From: Pictodentalium vernedei | Taxonomy: Eukaryota > Mollusca > Scaphopoda > Dentaliida > Dentaliidae | Length of the DNA: 64,000 nt | Assembly (NCBI GenBank): GCA_031216915.1 | Contig: CM062289.1 | Location: forward strand, 63,805,741-63,869,740 | Direction: 5' to 3' | Shown here: positions 9,035-17,192 of the stretch, piece by piece | Layout: the number at the start of each line of letters is the position of its first letter | Position numbering within the stretch: position 1 is the first letter of the stretch | Notes under the pieces: generated by a model | Seen by the model: only the letters and a program-made list of their open reading frames with translations | Told to the model about the DNA's origin: nothing | The model's database searches: none | Translations under genes and position numbers: made by a program

Positions 9035-10672
9035 GGATATTATGTTGATGGGTTTCACAAAGACACAAATACAATCTTTGAATTTTATGGATGTATGTGG
9101 CATGGGTGCATGACATGTTACAAAGACAACAGACATGAGAAAAATCCAGTCAATTTGCTAAATTACCAAACTCTCTACAACAATACACAGGAACGCATAC
9201 ACCATTTAAAATCATTAGGGTATAACATGAGAATAACATGGGAACATGAACTTGATGATTTTTGCAAATCAAATCCTGAAGTAAAATCAACATTAAATTC
9301 ATTTTTTCCAAACATGGATCCTATTAAACCACGTGAAGCATTATTTGGGGGGAGAACAAATGCCATTAAATTACATCATAAAATAGACCAAAACACAGAC
9401 AATGAAATAAAATACACAGACATCTGTTCACTCTATCCTTATGTCAATAAACACAGAGAATATCCAGTAGGTCATCCACATATACTCACAAAAGAAAACA
9501 TAAACATGGATGCTATAAGACAGTACAGGGGACTTATCAAATGTAAAGTTTTACCACCACAATCTCTACACATGCCAGTATTACCAATTCATTGCAACAA
9601 GAAAATGGTTTTTACACTTTGCAATACATGTGCAGAACAAGAATTAGACAAATGTGAACACACACCAGATCAACGCAGTATTACAGGTACATGGACATCT
9701 ATTGAACTTTTTAAAGCATTGGGGATGGGATACACATTACTTGACACTTATCAGATTTGGCATTGGGGAGAATGGTCTTCAGAAATTTACAAACATTATG
9801 TGAACAAATATTTAAAAATGAAACAAGAAGCCAGTGGATATCCAGATTGGGTGAAAACAGAAACAGACAAAGATACATTTAAGAAAGACTATGCACAAAT
9901 TGAAAACATACATTTGGAAAATATTGAAAAAAATCCAGGACAAAGATCATTTGCTAAAACCATGTTAAACTGTTTATGGGGGAAAAGTGCACAAAACAAT
10001 TTAAAAACAAAAACAGAATACATACAAGACCCATCCAAATATTTTGACCTGATACAAGATAAAGACATCATTATTAAAAATGTTGAATTGTTTGATCATG
10101 ATAAATGTATTTTAGTCAATTACACAAAATCTACAGATGTTTATGAACCTCACAAATCAGCTAATGTTGCAGTTGCATCTTTTGTCACAGCTTATGCACG
10201 AATGGAATTATATAAAGTAATAGGACGTTTGGGTAGACGAGTATTATACTTTGACACAGACAGTTGTATTTACATCCATAACCCCTCACTTTGGAATCCA
10301 CAAATTATAAACAGTAGGTTAGGTCAATGGACAGATGAACATCCAGATGCAAAAATTATTGAATATGTAGGTTTAGGTCCAAAAAATTATGGTTACAAAT
10401 ACATTAAAGATGGTCAAATACACACTTCATGTAAAGTTAAAGGAATCACATTAGACTACAATACATCACAGAAAGTCAATTTTGAATCCATGGTGGAATG
10501 TGTACAAGACAGACACAATTATAAAATGAACATTGAATACACACATAGAATTAAACGCAACAAGAACAGACAAGTTACAAGTGAAAAACAAACCAAAACA
10601 TTCAGATCTGTGTACACAAAACGTTTTGTAGTGGATAAATATGACACAAGACCTTATGGGTTTAAGGTATAA
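9035..10672 (+). CDS. polB: Protein-primed DNA polymerase B, C-terminal part
   Basis: This continues the polymerase in the next frame; similarity to the family is already visible upstream of the first ATG of this frame (9,095), so that ATG is not a true start. The palm domain is complete: motif A DICSLYP (codons near 9,420), motif B KTMLNCLWG (near 9,957) and motif C with DTDS (near 10,254). The spacing between motifs A and B contains the TPR insertions expected of protein-primed enzymes, though I cannot define them. All catalytic aspartates are present. The stop codon TAA (10,670-10,672) lies within a TATAAAA sequence. The 3' end of the gene is duplicated just downstream. Confidence 0.93.
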   Translation, partial: GYYVDGFHKDTNTIFEFYGCMWHGCMTCYKDNRHEKNPVNLLNYQTLYNNTQERIHHLKSLGYNMRITWEHELDDFCKSNPEVKSTLNSFFPNMDPIKPREALFGGRTNAIKLHHKIDQNTDNEIKYTDICSLYPYVNKHREYPVGHPHILTKENINMDAIRQYRGLIKCKVLPPQSLHMPVLPIHCNKKMVFTLCNTCAEQELDKCEHTPDQRSITGTWTSIELFKALGMGYTLLDTYQIWHWGEWSSEIYKHYVNKYLKMKQEASGYPDWVKTETDKDTFKKDYAQIENIHLENIEKNPGQRSFAKTMLNCLWGKSAQNNLKTKTEYIQDPSKYFDLIQDKDIIIKNVELFDHDKCILVNYTKSTDVYEPHKSANVAVASFVTAYARMELYKVIGRLGRRVLYFDTDSCIYIHNPSLWNPQIINSRLGQWTDEHPDAKIIEYVGLGPKNYGYKYIKDGQIHTSCKVKGITLDYNTSQKVNFESMVECVQDRHNYKMNIEYTHRIKRNKNRQVTSEKQTKTFRSVYTKRFVVDKYDTRPYGFKV

Positions 10673-10867
10673 AAATTACTCTTTAGAATTCTCATTTCAA
10701 GTTTGAACAAGACCAGACATGTCACAATTGAATTACAAACCAAAACATTCAGATCTGTGTACACAAACCATTTTGTAGTGGATAAATATGACACAAAACC
10801 TTATGGGCCTAAGGTATAAAAGAACCTTCAGATTTCTCATTTCAACTTTGAACACTGAGCAGGCAAG
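10673..10867 (+). promoter_or_regulatory. Duplicated PolB 3' end carrying the BIR-gene promoter
   Basis: About 115 bp at 10,735-10,850 repeats 10,588-10,700, i.e. the last codons of PolB, its stop-overlapping TATA box and the following CTCATTTCAA stretch, with ~10% change. The copy has TATAAA at 10,815-10,820, 48 bp ahead of the BIR-gene ATG, a normal spacing for this element. The original TATA box at 10,668 is too far upstream to be the only promoter. Confidence 0.7.
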
Positions 10868-11491
10868 ATGTCTCTACCACTCAATCCTACTTATCCTATA
10901 TACTTGTCAGAGATAAGAAGACTTTCAAGTTTTAGTATGACTACAAACCCTATTTTAAAATCCAAGAAAGAAGACTTAGCTAAAGCTGGATTTTTCTATA
11001 TAGGAGATGGTAAAGTAAAATGTTTTGTATGTGGACAAGGTTTAATGAATTGGGAAGAAAAAGATATTCCTTTGCAAGAACATGTTAAGTGGTCACCAAA
11101 TTGTTCTTATATTCAACTGATAAGAAATTGTCAATTATACAATCCACCAACAAGTATGCAAACACCCCCAGATAAAATATTATCAGTGATGGATTATGGA
11201 TTCACTTTAAATCAAATATTTTCAACAATGAAAAAATATGACAAGTGTTTAGATGATTTTCCAGATTCTAAGTCTTTATTTGCACTCATGGTGCTAAATG
11301 ATCAAAGTACATCATTTAGTACCATAATTGCAAGACAAGCTGCAGGACAATTCAAAACTAAGTTTGATAAAATGTTTTCAGATAATGCAGGAAATGATTT
11401 TCCTGACCGTCCTGATGTATTTTGTGCATCAGGTAATATAGTACCTGATGGACAAAATACATCAGAAGAGACAAAAGAATCATCACTTTGA
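10868..11491 (+). CDS. BIR-UBA protein, inhibitor-of-apoptosis-like
   Basis: The 207-residue product has a single baculovirus-IAP-repeat domain at residues ~16-82: RRLSSFS start, LAKAGFFYIGDG core, and zinc ligands C52, C55, H72, C79. A segment at ~103-147 (ILSVMDYGF...) resembles the UBA domain that follows BIR domains in animal IAPs. There is no RING finger; the last 50 residues are acidic and unstructured. In animal IAPs the BIR binds caspases or IBM peptides and UBA binds ubiquitin. Here an anti-apoptotic or ubiquitin-linked function to keep the host cell alive is inferred from the family. It is followed after 8 bp by the next gene, suggesting a shared transcript. Confidence 0.85.
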   Translation: MSLPLNPTYPIYLSEIRRLSSFSMTTNPILKSKKEDLAKAGFFYIGDGKVKCFVCGQGLMNWEEKDIPLQEHVKWSPNCSYIQLIRNCQLYNPPTSMQTPPDKILSVMDYGFTLNQIFSTMKKYDKCLDDFPDSKSLFALMVLNDQSTSFSTIIARQAAGQFKTKFDKMFSDNAGNDFPDRPDVFCASGNIVPDGQNTSEETKESSL

Positions 11492-11499
11492 TTTCAACC

Positions 11500-11886
11500 A
11501 TGGAACCAGTAAGACGTATGTTAGACAACAAGATTACACGTAAGGCATTATTATATGCATTTCAATTGATCACTCCTGGTTATCTAACAATAACAAAAGA
11601 GTTTATTCATAATCAATTGGGAAAAGATGAAATGTATGGGGAATTTTGTAATGCATTACAAATCATGAATGCTTTTTACAAAGATAATATAGAAAATATT
11701 TGGACAAGAGTTGTGTGGGGTAATATAATTTATGATAAAGAAATCATTAATTACTTGTATAGACAATGTGTACCACAAATAGATAGAAGAATAGATTCTT
11801 CAGAAACTGTATTTGAGTTAAAAGCACCCTTAAAACGAATACCTACTAAAAGACATGAAGAAGGTATGGAATCAGAAAGTATATAA
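11500..11886 (+). CDS. Hypothetical protein between BIR gene and ATPase
   Basis: The 128-residue product starts at the ATG at 11,500, 8 bp after the stop of the BIR gene, so translation coupling or a shared transcript is likely. It is predicted mostly helical by eye, with aromatic-rich middle (NIENIWTRVVWGNIIYDKEI) and a basic, serine/glutamate-rich tail. I recognise no motif. The stop codon lies in TATATAA (11,880-11,886), which is probably the TATA box of the ATPase gene 42 bp downstream. Confidence 0.6.
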   Translation: MEPVRRMLDNKITRKALLYAFQLITPGYLTITKEFIHNQLGKDEMYGEFCNALQIMNAFYKDNIENIWTRVVWGNIIYDKEIINYLYRQCVPQIDRRIDSSETVFELKAPLKRIPTKRHEEGMESESI

Positions 11887-11927
11887 GTGAATGATTTGAC
11901 AACTCTTATTCACACACAAATACAATT

Positions 11928-12584
11928 ATGGCATCGAGTGAATGTTTATTGTTTCAACACCCTTGTAATATCTTTATTTCGGGACCTAGTGGTTCAGGAA
12001 AAACAGAATTTGTCAAAAAGCTTACTGATATGAAACATGACTTATTTCAAATTCCCCCACAAAAAATCATTTGGTGTTATAAAGAATGGCAAAATACATA
12101 TACTTTACTTAAAGAAAGTGAAGATATTAAATTCATAGATGGTATCCCTGATGATGAATATGAAATTGTCAGTGATGTCACTATTCCCCATCTTGTAGTT
12201 TTTGATGATATGTTAGGAGATAAAGATGAAGAAAAAATTAAATTATGGTTCACACGAAAAGGACATCATAGAAATGCAAGTGTCATTTACATTACACAAA
12301 ATATGTTTCAACAATCTAAATCTAGTCGTACCATAAGTTTAAATGCACATTATATGATTTTATTTCAAAATACCAGAGATAAAGGGCAAATTAAAGTATT
12401 GGCAAATCAAGTTCAATTACCACATTTAAATGCATGTTATCAAGATGCAACAAGTATTGATCATGGTTATTTATTAATTGATTTTCATCCTAGAACTCCT
12501 GAGTCTTTGAGATTAAGAACTGATATTTTTCATCCTTGGGTAACACAAAATGAACGTGGTCCCATCATTTATACAAAACTATAA
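11928..12584 (+). CDS. Genome-packaging ATPase, FtsK/HerA (A32-like)
   Basis: The 218-residue product has Walker A GPSGSGKT at residues 19-26 and Walker B LVVFDDML at 88-95, followed by an arginine/glutamine region (ITQNMFQQSK, ~122-131) like sensor motifs of A32-type ATPases. Length and order agree with Polinton packaging ATPases, which drive DNA into preformed capsids. The ATG is 48 bp after a TATATAA box. The gene is intact. Its own stop codon is again embedded in a TATAAAT box (12,580-12,586) preceding the next gene. Confidence 0.93.
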   Translation: MASSECLLFQHPCNIFISGPSGSGKTEFVKKLTDMKHDLFQIPPQKIIWCYKEWQNTYTLLKESEDIKFIDGIPDDEYEIVSDVTIPHLVVFDDMLGDKDEEKIKLWFTRKGHHRNASVIYITQNMFQQSKSSRTISLNAHYMILFQNTRDKGQIKVLANQVQLPHLNACYQDATSIDHGYLLIDFHPRTPESLRLRTDIFHPWVTQNERGPIIYTKL

Positions 12585-12647
12585 ATTCCCCATGTTCTAA
12601 TGAGTTGATGTTAGTTAGTCAAAGTTTGTCAACGACTACACATCATC

Positions 12648-13388
12648 ATGGTATCATTCATACAATCTTTGGAACAACTTGGTCAAGAAACAAGTCCGTT
12701 TGCAAGACAAAAATTACTTAAGAAAGGTTTTAAGAAAATTTTAAAATGGTTTACATTAGCAAGTAGAATCATACTGAATAAGAAAATTAAATTGCCAAAA
12801 CAAACTTTAACTTATATGGATAAACATAAACAAGATCTTGAACAACTTGCAAATCCCAGAGTTGATCTTGCAACAAAACGAAACATTATTTTAAAACCAG
12901 GAGGTGGTGGATTTTTTGGTGGTGTTATCATTCGTAATTTAATTCGATGGGATGGTCATAAGACAAGTAGATCATTCTATTCACCATTCAAAAAAACAAA
13001 GAGTAAGAAACAAAAGTCACCTAAAAGGAAACGAAAATCCCCTAAGAAAAGATCAAATAATTCATCAAGCTCTAGAGAGATAAAAAATCAACGAAAGGTA
13101 GGACCTAAATATATGTACACAAATTTTGAAATTGCACCTCATAGATCTCCATCTACAAAAACAAAAGCATTACTTGTGAAAAATCTTCAAAGACAAAGAA
13201 AAGTATCACCACTTAAGTTAACACGTGTAGTGTCAATAACAAAAGATGGTGTTAAAAATCATGACCCAATGTATTCTGTACAAAATACACAACATGTACC
13301 ATTAAAAGAAAAGATTCCCACAATGGCACGTTTTACAGCTTTAAATACACCTAAACCTGTTAAAGGGATAAGGTCTTACTTTAAATAA
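12648..13388 (+). CDS. Basic structural protein with GG-rich hydrophobic motif
   Basis: The 246-residue product is strongly basic. Residues ~30-75 form amphipathic helices, then KRNIILKPGGGGFFGG, a motif of the same type as that at the C-terminus of the following gene. A 40-residue lysine/serine stretch (~115-150) looks like a DNA-binding or nuclear segment, and the remaining part is basic and extended. Such proteins lie between ATPase and integrase in Polintons and are thought to be core or minor capsid proteins, loosely compared with adenovirus core proteins; the precise role here is inference. The TATA box is at 12,580. Confidence 0.6.
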   Translation: MVSFIQSLEQLGQETSPFARQKLLKKGFKKILKWFTLASRIILNKKIKLPKQTLTYMDKHKQDLEQLANPRVDLATKRNIILKPGGGGFFGGVIIRNLIRWDGHKTSRSFYSPFKKTKSKKQKSPKRKRKSPKKRSNNSSSSREIKNQRKVGPKYMYTNFEIAPHRSPSTKTKALLVKNLQRQRKVSPLKLTRVVSITKDGVKNHDPMYSVQNTQHVPLKEKIPTMARFTALNTPKPVKGIRSYFK

Positions 13389-13466
13389 TATAAAGTTTGC
13401 ACATGTATAAATAGCATTACATTTTTATATTCGTTTCATTTAATCATTAGATTCTATAAGATCAAG

Positions 13467-13838
13467 ATGGTGAGACAAAATAAGAAACAAAAAATTCCTT
13501 TAGTTAAAAAATATGGTGGTATGTTAATAGGTTTAAGTCAAACTCCTCCAGCATTTCAAAAACAAATTATGAAAAATGCACCTAAAGAATTAATTAATTG
13601 TGTGTCAGAATGTTGTCATAATCTTTTAAAAGGCAACATACATCTAACAAAAAGTCAGAAACAAAAATTACATCCAAAGCGTCAACAACTACGAGCACTC
13701 GCTAGTAAATCAATAACTCTTAAAAAGAAAAAACAAATTTTAAATCAAAAAGGTGGTTTTTTACCATTACTTGGTTTACTTGGACCTGCTATAGGAGTTG
13801 CAACAAATCTTGCAAATAAATTAGTCGATAAAATATGA
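13467..13838 (+). CDS. Small basic protein with C-terminal KGG hydrophobic segment
   Basis: The 123-residue product has a helical, basic first 85 residues, then KKKKQILNQKGGFLPLLGLL followed by a Gly/Ala-rich hydrophobic segment to the C-terminus. This layout recurs in adintovirus and Polinton virion proteins. The hydrophobic segment could be a membrane-lytic or capsid-anchoring peptide, by analogy with adenovirus minor proteins (inference). A TATA box (TATAAATA, 13,409-13,416) lies ~50 bp before the ATG. The stop overlaps the start of the next gene (ATGA at 13,835-13,838). It may be a paralogue of the preceding gene's GG region. Confidence 0.65.
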   Translation: MVRQNKKQKIPLVKKYGGMLIGLSQTPPAFQKQIMKNAPKELINCVSECCHNLLKGNIHLTKSQKQKLHPKRQQLRALASKSITLKKKKQILNQKGGFLPLLGLLGPAIGVATNLANKLVDKI

Positions 13839-14161
13839 AAAAGATGGCTATTGTACCTTATCAAATGTTAGAAGATATGCAACGTTTTAGAAATGAAAAA
13901 GCTCAAAGACCAAGATTACCCCCTAACCCACAAGTTACAAATACTGCACAACTTCAAAATGATTTATCATCTGTGTTAGGAAATTCAGAGTTGTCCGAAA
14001 GTGAGAAAGAACAAAAGTATGGGGAAACTTTACAAAAATTTCAAATGTCACATAAGAAAGCATTACAACCAACATTGGTTCCATTGCCTGAGTCAGGAGA
14101 AAAATCATTATTTTTTATGAGATCGTATTATAGAAAGTGTCCCTGTTACAATGAGACGTAA
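13835..14161 (+). CDS. Tegument-like Polinton protein, N-terminal part (frame-broken)
   Basis: The frame starts with the ATGA overlap of the previous gene. Residues ~20-90 (RLPPNPQVTNTAQLQNDLSS and a charged helix with SESEKEQKYGE) match the N-terminal half of a widespread Polinton protein of unknown function that normally continues into a second domain. Here that second domain is in another frame (14,151-14,597), and family-like sequence begins upstream of its ATG, at about 14,121. The last ~15 residues of this frame therefore look like out-of-frame read-through. I read this as one gene with a one-base frame change near an A/T run around 14,117-14,121; natural two-gene overlap is the alternative. 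Confidence 0.6.
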   Translation: MKKMAIVPYQMLEDMQRFRNEKAQRPRLPPNPQVTNTAQLQNDLSSVLGNSELSESEKEQKYGETLQKFQMSHKKALQPTLVPLPESGEKSLFFMRSYYRKCPCYNET

Positions 14162-14597
14162 AGCAACTTCATTATTATCTGCTTTATCATCTCATCCACA
14201 CATGAGATGGGATGATCAGGGTGTATTAAGTTACGATGGAGAAGTCATAAAAGGTTCAAATATCATAGATTTAGTCAATGATGTTCTTAGACACCGAAAA
14301 GGTTTTAAACCGAGTGGATGGGAAATGTTTAGTCGTGGATTAAAAGATATAAATATCCCTCAAGATTTTGTTGGTAATCGTGAACGTTGGTTATGGATGA
14401 ATAGACAACCTATACCCAAACCCAGTAAATATCAAAGTTCTCCAGAAGATAGTTGGTCTGAAACTCCTCAATCCTCCCCTCCAAAACATAAAGTTCGTCG
14501 AGGTCATAGAGTGCAGTGGAGTGAAGACACACCAAAGTCAGCACTAAAGCGTAAATTGACAAAACGTAGATTATCTGAAAAATGGGAGCCTTATTGA
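14151..14597 (+). CDS. Tegument-like Polinton protein, C-terminal part
   Basis: The 148-residue frame carries the conserved second domain of the same Polinton protein: RWDDQGVLSYDGEV, then GSNIIDLVNDVLRHRKGF, GWEMFSRGLKDINIP and a VGNRERW ending. The 45-residue C-terminal tail is proline/serine-rich and very basic. Coding similarity extends upstream of the first ATG to about 14,121, indicating a broken single gene. The 3' end overlaps the integrase start by 16 bases. The function is unknown in the family; the basic tail suggests DNA or capsid binding. Confidence 0.65.
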   Translation: MRRKATSLLSALSSHPHMRWDDQGVLSYDGEVIKGSNIIDLVNDVLRHRKGFKPSGWEMFSRGLKDINIPQDFVGNRERWLWMNRQPIPKPSKYQSSPEDSWSETPQSSPPKHKVRRGHRVQWSEDTPKSALKRKLTKRRLSEKWEPY

Positions 14598-15670
14598 ATG
14601 ATTTATTAACTGAAATATATTACAATACAAAACATCCTGCTGGTTATGGTGGTATACAAAAATTGTACAAAGCAGCTCATAGTAAAGATAATTCCATCAC
14701 AATTGATCAAGTGAAAAAATGGTTGAAAGGAGAAAGAACTTATACTTTACATAAACCCATCCGTAAAAAATTTTCAAGACGTAAGACTATAGTGGGTGGT
14801 ATTGATCATCAATGGCAGATTGATTTAGCAGACTTACAAAGTTTACAATCTTACAATGACCAATTTCGTTATTTAGTTTGTGTTATTGATGTATTTTCCA
14901 AATATGCATGGGTAATACCCATTCACAATAAATCAGGAGAAACATTAACAAAATCTTTTCAGAGTATTTTGAAAACTTCTGGACGTAAACCATTATCATT
15001 ACAATCTGATAAAGGTTCTGAATTTAAAAATAAAGATGTAGAAAAATTTTTAAAGAAACAAAACATTCATTTCTTCACAACAGAAAATCCTGAAACCAAA
15101 GCTAGTATTGTTGAACGTTTTCAACGTACATTGAAAACACGAATGTGGAAATATTTTACACACAAACGTACATTAAGGTACATTGATGTGTTGGAAAATT
15201 TAGTTGATGGATATAATCATAGTTTTCATCGAAGTATTCAGAGAACTCCTGCTTCAGTATCATTAGAAAATGAAGTAGAAGTATCTCAACATTTGTATGG
15301 TAAAAAAAAGTCTAAAAAGAAAAAAATACAATTTAAAGTTGGTGATATAGTACGTATTAATAAAACCAAACGTACATTTGAAAAAGGGTATTTACCAAAT
15401 TGGACAAAAGAGTTATTTAAAATTACTCATGTAAAACATACAATACCACCCACTTATAAACTTGAAGATATGGGTGGTGAAAATATACAAGGGACATTTT
15501 ATCCACAAGAAATTCAAAGTATAAAAGATGATAAAAAATATATAATTGAATCAATTCTTAATAGACGGTCAAGACGTGTGGGAAAGAAAATTATTAAAGA
15601 ACTTAAAGTACATTGGGAAGGTTATCCAAAGAAATTTGATAGTTGGATAGCAGAATCAGATTTGATATAA
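14582..15670 (+). CDS. int: Retroviral-type integrase with chromodomain-like C-terminus
   Basis: The 362-residue product is a DDE integrase that would insert the element and create the 6-bp target duplication. The N-terminal ~60 residues resemble the Polinton integrase helical/zinc-type region, though no clear HHCC is visible. The core has D81 (WQIDLADL), D143 (QSDKGSEF) and E178 (ASIVERFQR), and all three catalytic acids are present. A basic stretch and an SH3-like region follow (residues ~245-315), then a chromodomain-like tail (~318-362) with LKVHWEGYP and DSWIAESDL. The gene is intact. The stop codon lies in GATATAAAAAG. Confidence 0.93.
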   Translation: MGALLNDLLTEIYYNTKHPAGYGGIQKLYKAAHSKDNSITIDQVKKWLKGERTYTLHKPIRKKFSRRKTIVGGIDHQWQIDLADLQSLQSYNDQFRYLVCVIDVFSKYAWVIPIHNKSGETLTKSFQSILKTSGRKPLSLQSDKGSEFKNKDVEKFLKKQNIHFFTTENPETKASIVERFQRTLKTRMWKYFTHKRTLRYIDVLENLVDGYNHSFHRSIQRTPASVSLENEVEVSQHLYGKKKSKKKKIQFKVGDIVRINKTKRTFEKGYLPNWTKELFKITHVKHTIPPTYKLEDMGGENIQGTFYPQEIQSIKDDKKYIIESILNRRSRRVGKKIIKELKVHWEGYPKKFDSWIAESDLI

Positions 15671-15677
15671 AAAGAAT

Positions 15678-15995
15678 ATGTCATTAAATGAAACTTCATT
15701 ACCTAATGAAACCACAAGTGTTGATGTACAAAGTCAACAAAGTCAACAATTTAAAATTTGTGGAAATCGTGTTGCAAAAAATCAAGTCACTTATTTCACA
15801 CAGATTATTATCATTTATGGTATTATAATTACTGCCATTGCACATTTGAGTTTACAAAGCCCTGATAAAGAATTGTGGTTAGTGTTATTAAGTAGTTCAT
15901 TAGGATATATTCTTCCAAGTCCAGGTTTAAAATATTTGAAACAACCACAAGATAAGAAAAATGAATTCATTTTACGTAACACTTCTGAGCGATAG
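15678..15995 (+). CDS. Small two-TM membrane protein
   Basis: The 105-residue product has two hydrophobic segments, residues ~41-61 (QIIIIYGIIITAIAHLSL) and ~67-83 (LWLVLLSSSLGYILPSP). The polar N-terminus contains QSQQSQQF. A protein of this size with the LSSxLGY(I/L)LPxP ending is a regular neighbour of the penton gene in Polintons; its role (virion membrane or egress) is unknown. It starts 8 bp after the integrase stop and its 3' end overlaps the minor capsid gene by 35 bases in another frame. Confidence 0.75.
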   Translation: MSLNETSLPNETTSVDVQSQQSQQFKICGNRVAKNQVTYFTQIIIIYGIIITAIAHLSLQSPDKELWLVLLSSSLGYILPSPGLKYLKQPQDKKNEFILRNTSER

Positions 15996-16806
15996 TTCTA
16001 TGGATATGTTTCCAAATAATAACCAATGTTGTTTTCAAACACAATTATCTAAACCCATTCATGTTGATAAAGAACATTGGGAAGTGGGATTAGTTGAAGT
16101 AATTTTACCTTCGGAAGCAAAAAATATTACAGATGAAGAATCTGTTTTTAAAATCTTTGTGACAGATAGCAACATATCAAATCGTATTAATAAAACGAAA
16201 TTGAAACATACATTTCACAAAGGTACTGCTGCTGTTGAATTAAATATTTTATCAGGTGCATATTTAAATGGCGCTCATGTCATAGATGCAATGCAAACAG
16301 AAATTCAAGAAAAACTTGGAGACATATTTAAATCATTTGATGTATTATTTCATGTTGGATTTTCAACTCTCCAAGGGCGTGTAAAAATAGTAGGAAATAG
16401 TATTGGGAAAGTGGGTATTAAAATGTCAGAAAGTTTATTACAAAAATTGGGATGTAAAGATAGTTATTCTGTCATTTTTCCTAACACATCAAAAGATGCA
16501 TTTAAATATAATGTGGACTTAAATGTGGATTTCAATCAAATCTTTATTTATGCTGACATAGCAGATTATACATTTTTAGGTGATATTGAAGCACCTATTT
16601 TACGTGTGATTCCATTTGAATCACATAAAGAGTCTCTACATACTCATATAGAATTTGATAATGTACATTACGTACCAGTATCAAAATCTTATTTTGATCA
16701 GATCACTATAAATATAAATGGGAACACTGGTAAACCCATTCAGTTTGCAAGTGGCAAGACAGTTGTCAAGTTGCATTTTAGACAGAGACATAAATTAAAT
16801 TTGTAA
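15961..16806 (+). CDS. Penton-like minor capsid protein, single jelly roll
   Basis: The 281-residue product begins FYVTLLSDSS and has the EHWEVGLVEVILPSEA segment and a VPVSKSYFDQITINI ... KPIQFASGKTVVKLHF ending, which are the conserved ends of Polinton minor capsid (penton) proteins. These form the pentameric vertices of the icosahedral capsid. The frame is intact and of the usual size. It overlaps the upstream membrane-protein gene and is followed after 3 bp by the pX-like gene, so the structural genes are probably translated from closely packed late transcripts. Confidence 0.88.
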   Translation: MNSFYVTLLSDSSMDMFPNNNQCCFQTQLSKPIHVDKEHWEVGLVEVILPSEAKNITDEESVFKIFVTDSNISNRINKTKLKHTFHKGTAAVELNILSGAYLNGAHVIDAMQTEIQEKLGDIFKSFDVLFHVGFSTLQGRVKIVGNSIGKVGIKMSESLLQKLGCKDSYSVIFPNTSKDAFKYNVDLNVDFNQIFIYADIADYTFLGDIEAPILRVIPFESHKESLHTHIEFDNVHYVPVSKSYFDQITININGNTGKPIQFASGKTVVKLHFRQRHKLNL

Positions 16807-16809
16807 AAA

Positions 16810-17184
16810 ATGATGCCGGTGTATCAAGGTGTACCACGGCAATATGGATATGGATTAGGGTCTATTTTTCGCACAGCAATAAGAACAGCTGCACCATTTA
16901 TAAAACCAATTGCAAAAAATGCATTTCAAACCTTAAAGAGAGATGGATTAAGACATGGTTTAGAAATAGCAAATGAATTGATAAAAAAACGTAAAGCACC
17001 TAAAGACATTTTATTAACTCATGGAAAAGATCTTTTGAAATCAGTTGGTGAATCTGCTTTAGGTATAAAAAGACAAAAACAAGAACGAAAACGTCAGTCT
17101 GTGGTTCGTTCTCGTAGAGGTAAGACACGTCAAAGACAAGCTTATTCAAAACGAAAATCAAGACCACTTGATATATTTGATTGA
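16810..17184 (+). CDS. Basic pX-like virion protein
   Basis: The 124-residue product begins with YQGVPRQYGYGLGSIFR, a pattern seen in the basic protein encoded between penton and hexon in adintoviruses and Polintons. An amphipathic, Ala-rich helical region follows, and the C-terminal third is strongly basic (RQKQERKRQS..., RRGKTRQRQ). By analogy with adenovirus pX or pVI it may bind DNA or the capsid interior and be cut by the viral protease; GYGLGS-type context could be a cleavage site (inference). It is intact and ends 8 bp before the major capsid ATG. Confidence 0.75.
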   Translation: MMPVYQGVPRQYGYGLGSIFRTAIRTAAPFIKPIAKNAFQTLKRDGLRHGLEIANELIKKRKAPKDILLTHGKDLLKSVGESALGIKRQKQERKRQSVVRSRRGKTRQRQAYSKRKSRPLDIFD

Positions 17185-17192
17185 AAAAAATC

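Noticed and set aside
9029-9036. Programmed frameshift in PolB
   Set aside because: No canonical slippery heptamer or strong downstream structure is evident; other genes show similar single-base breaks, so mutation or sequencing error is simpler.
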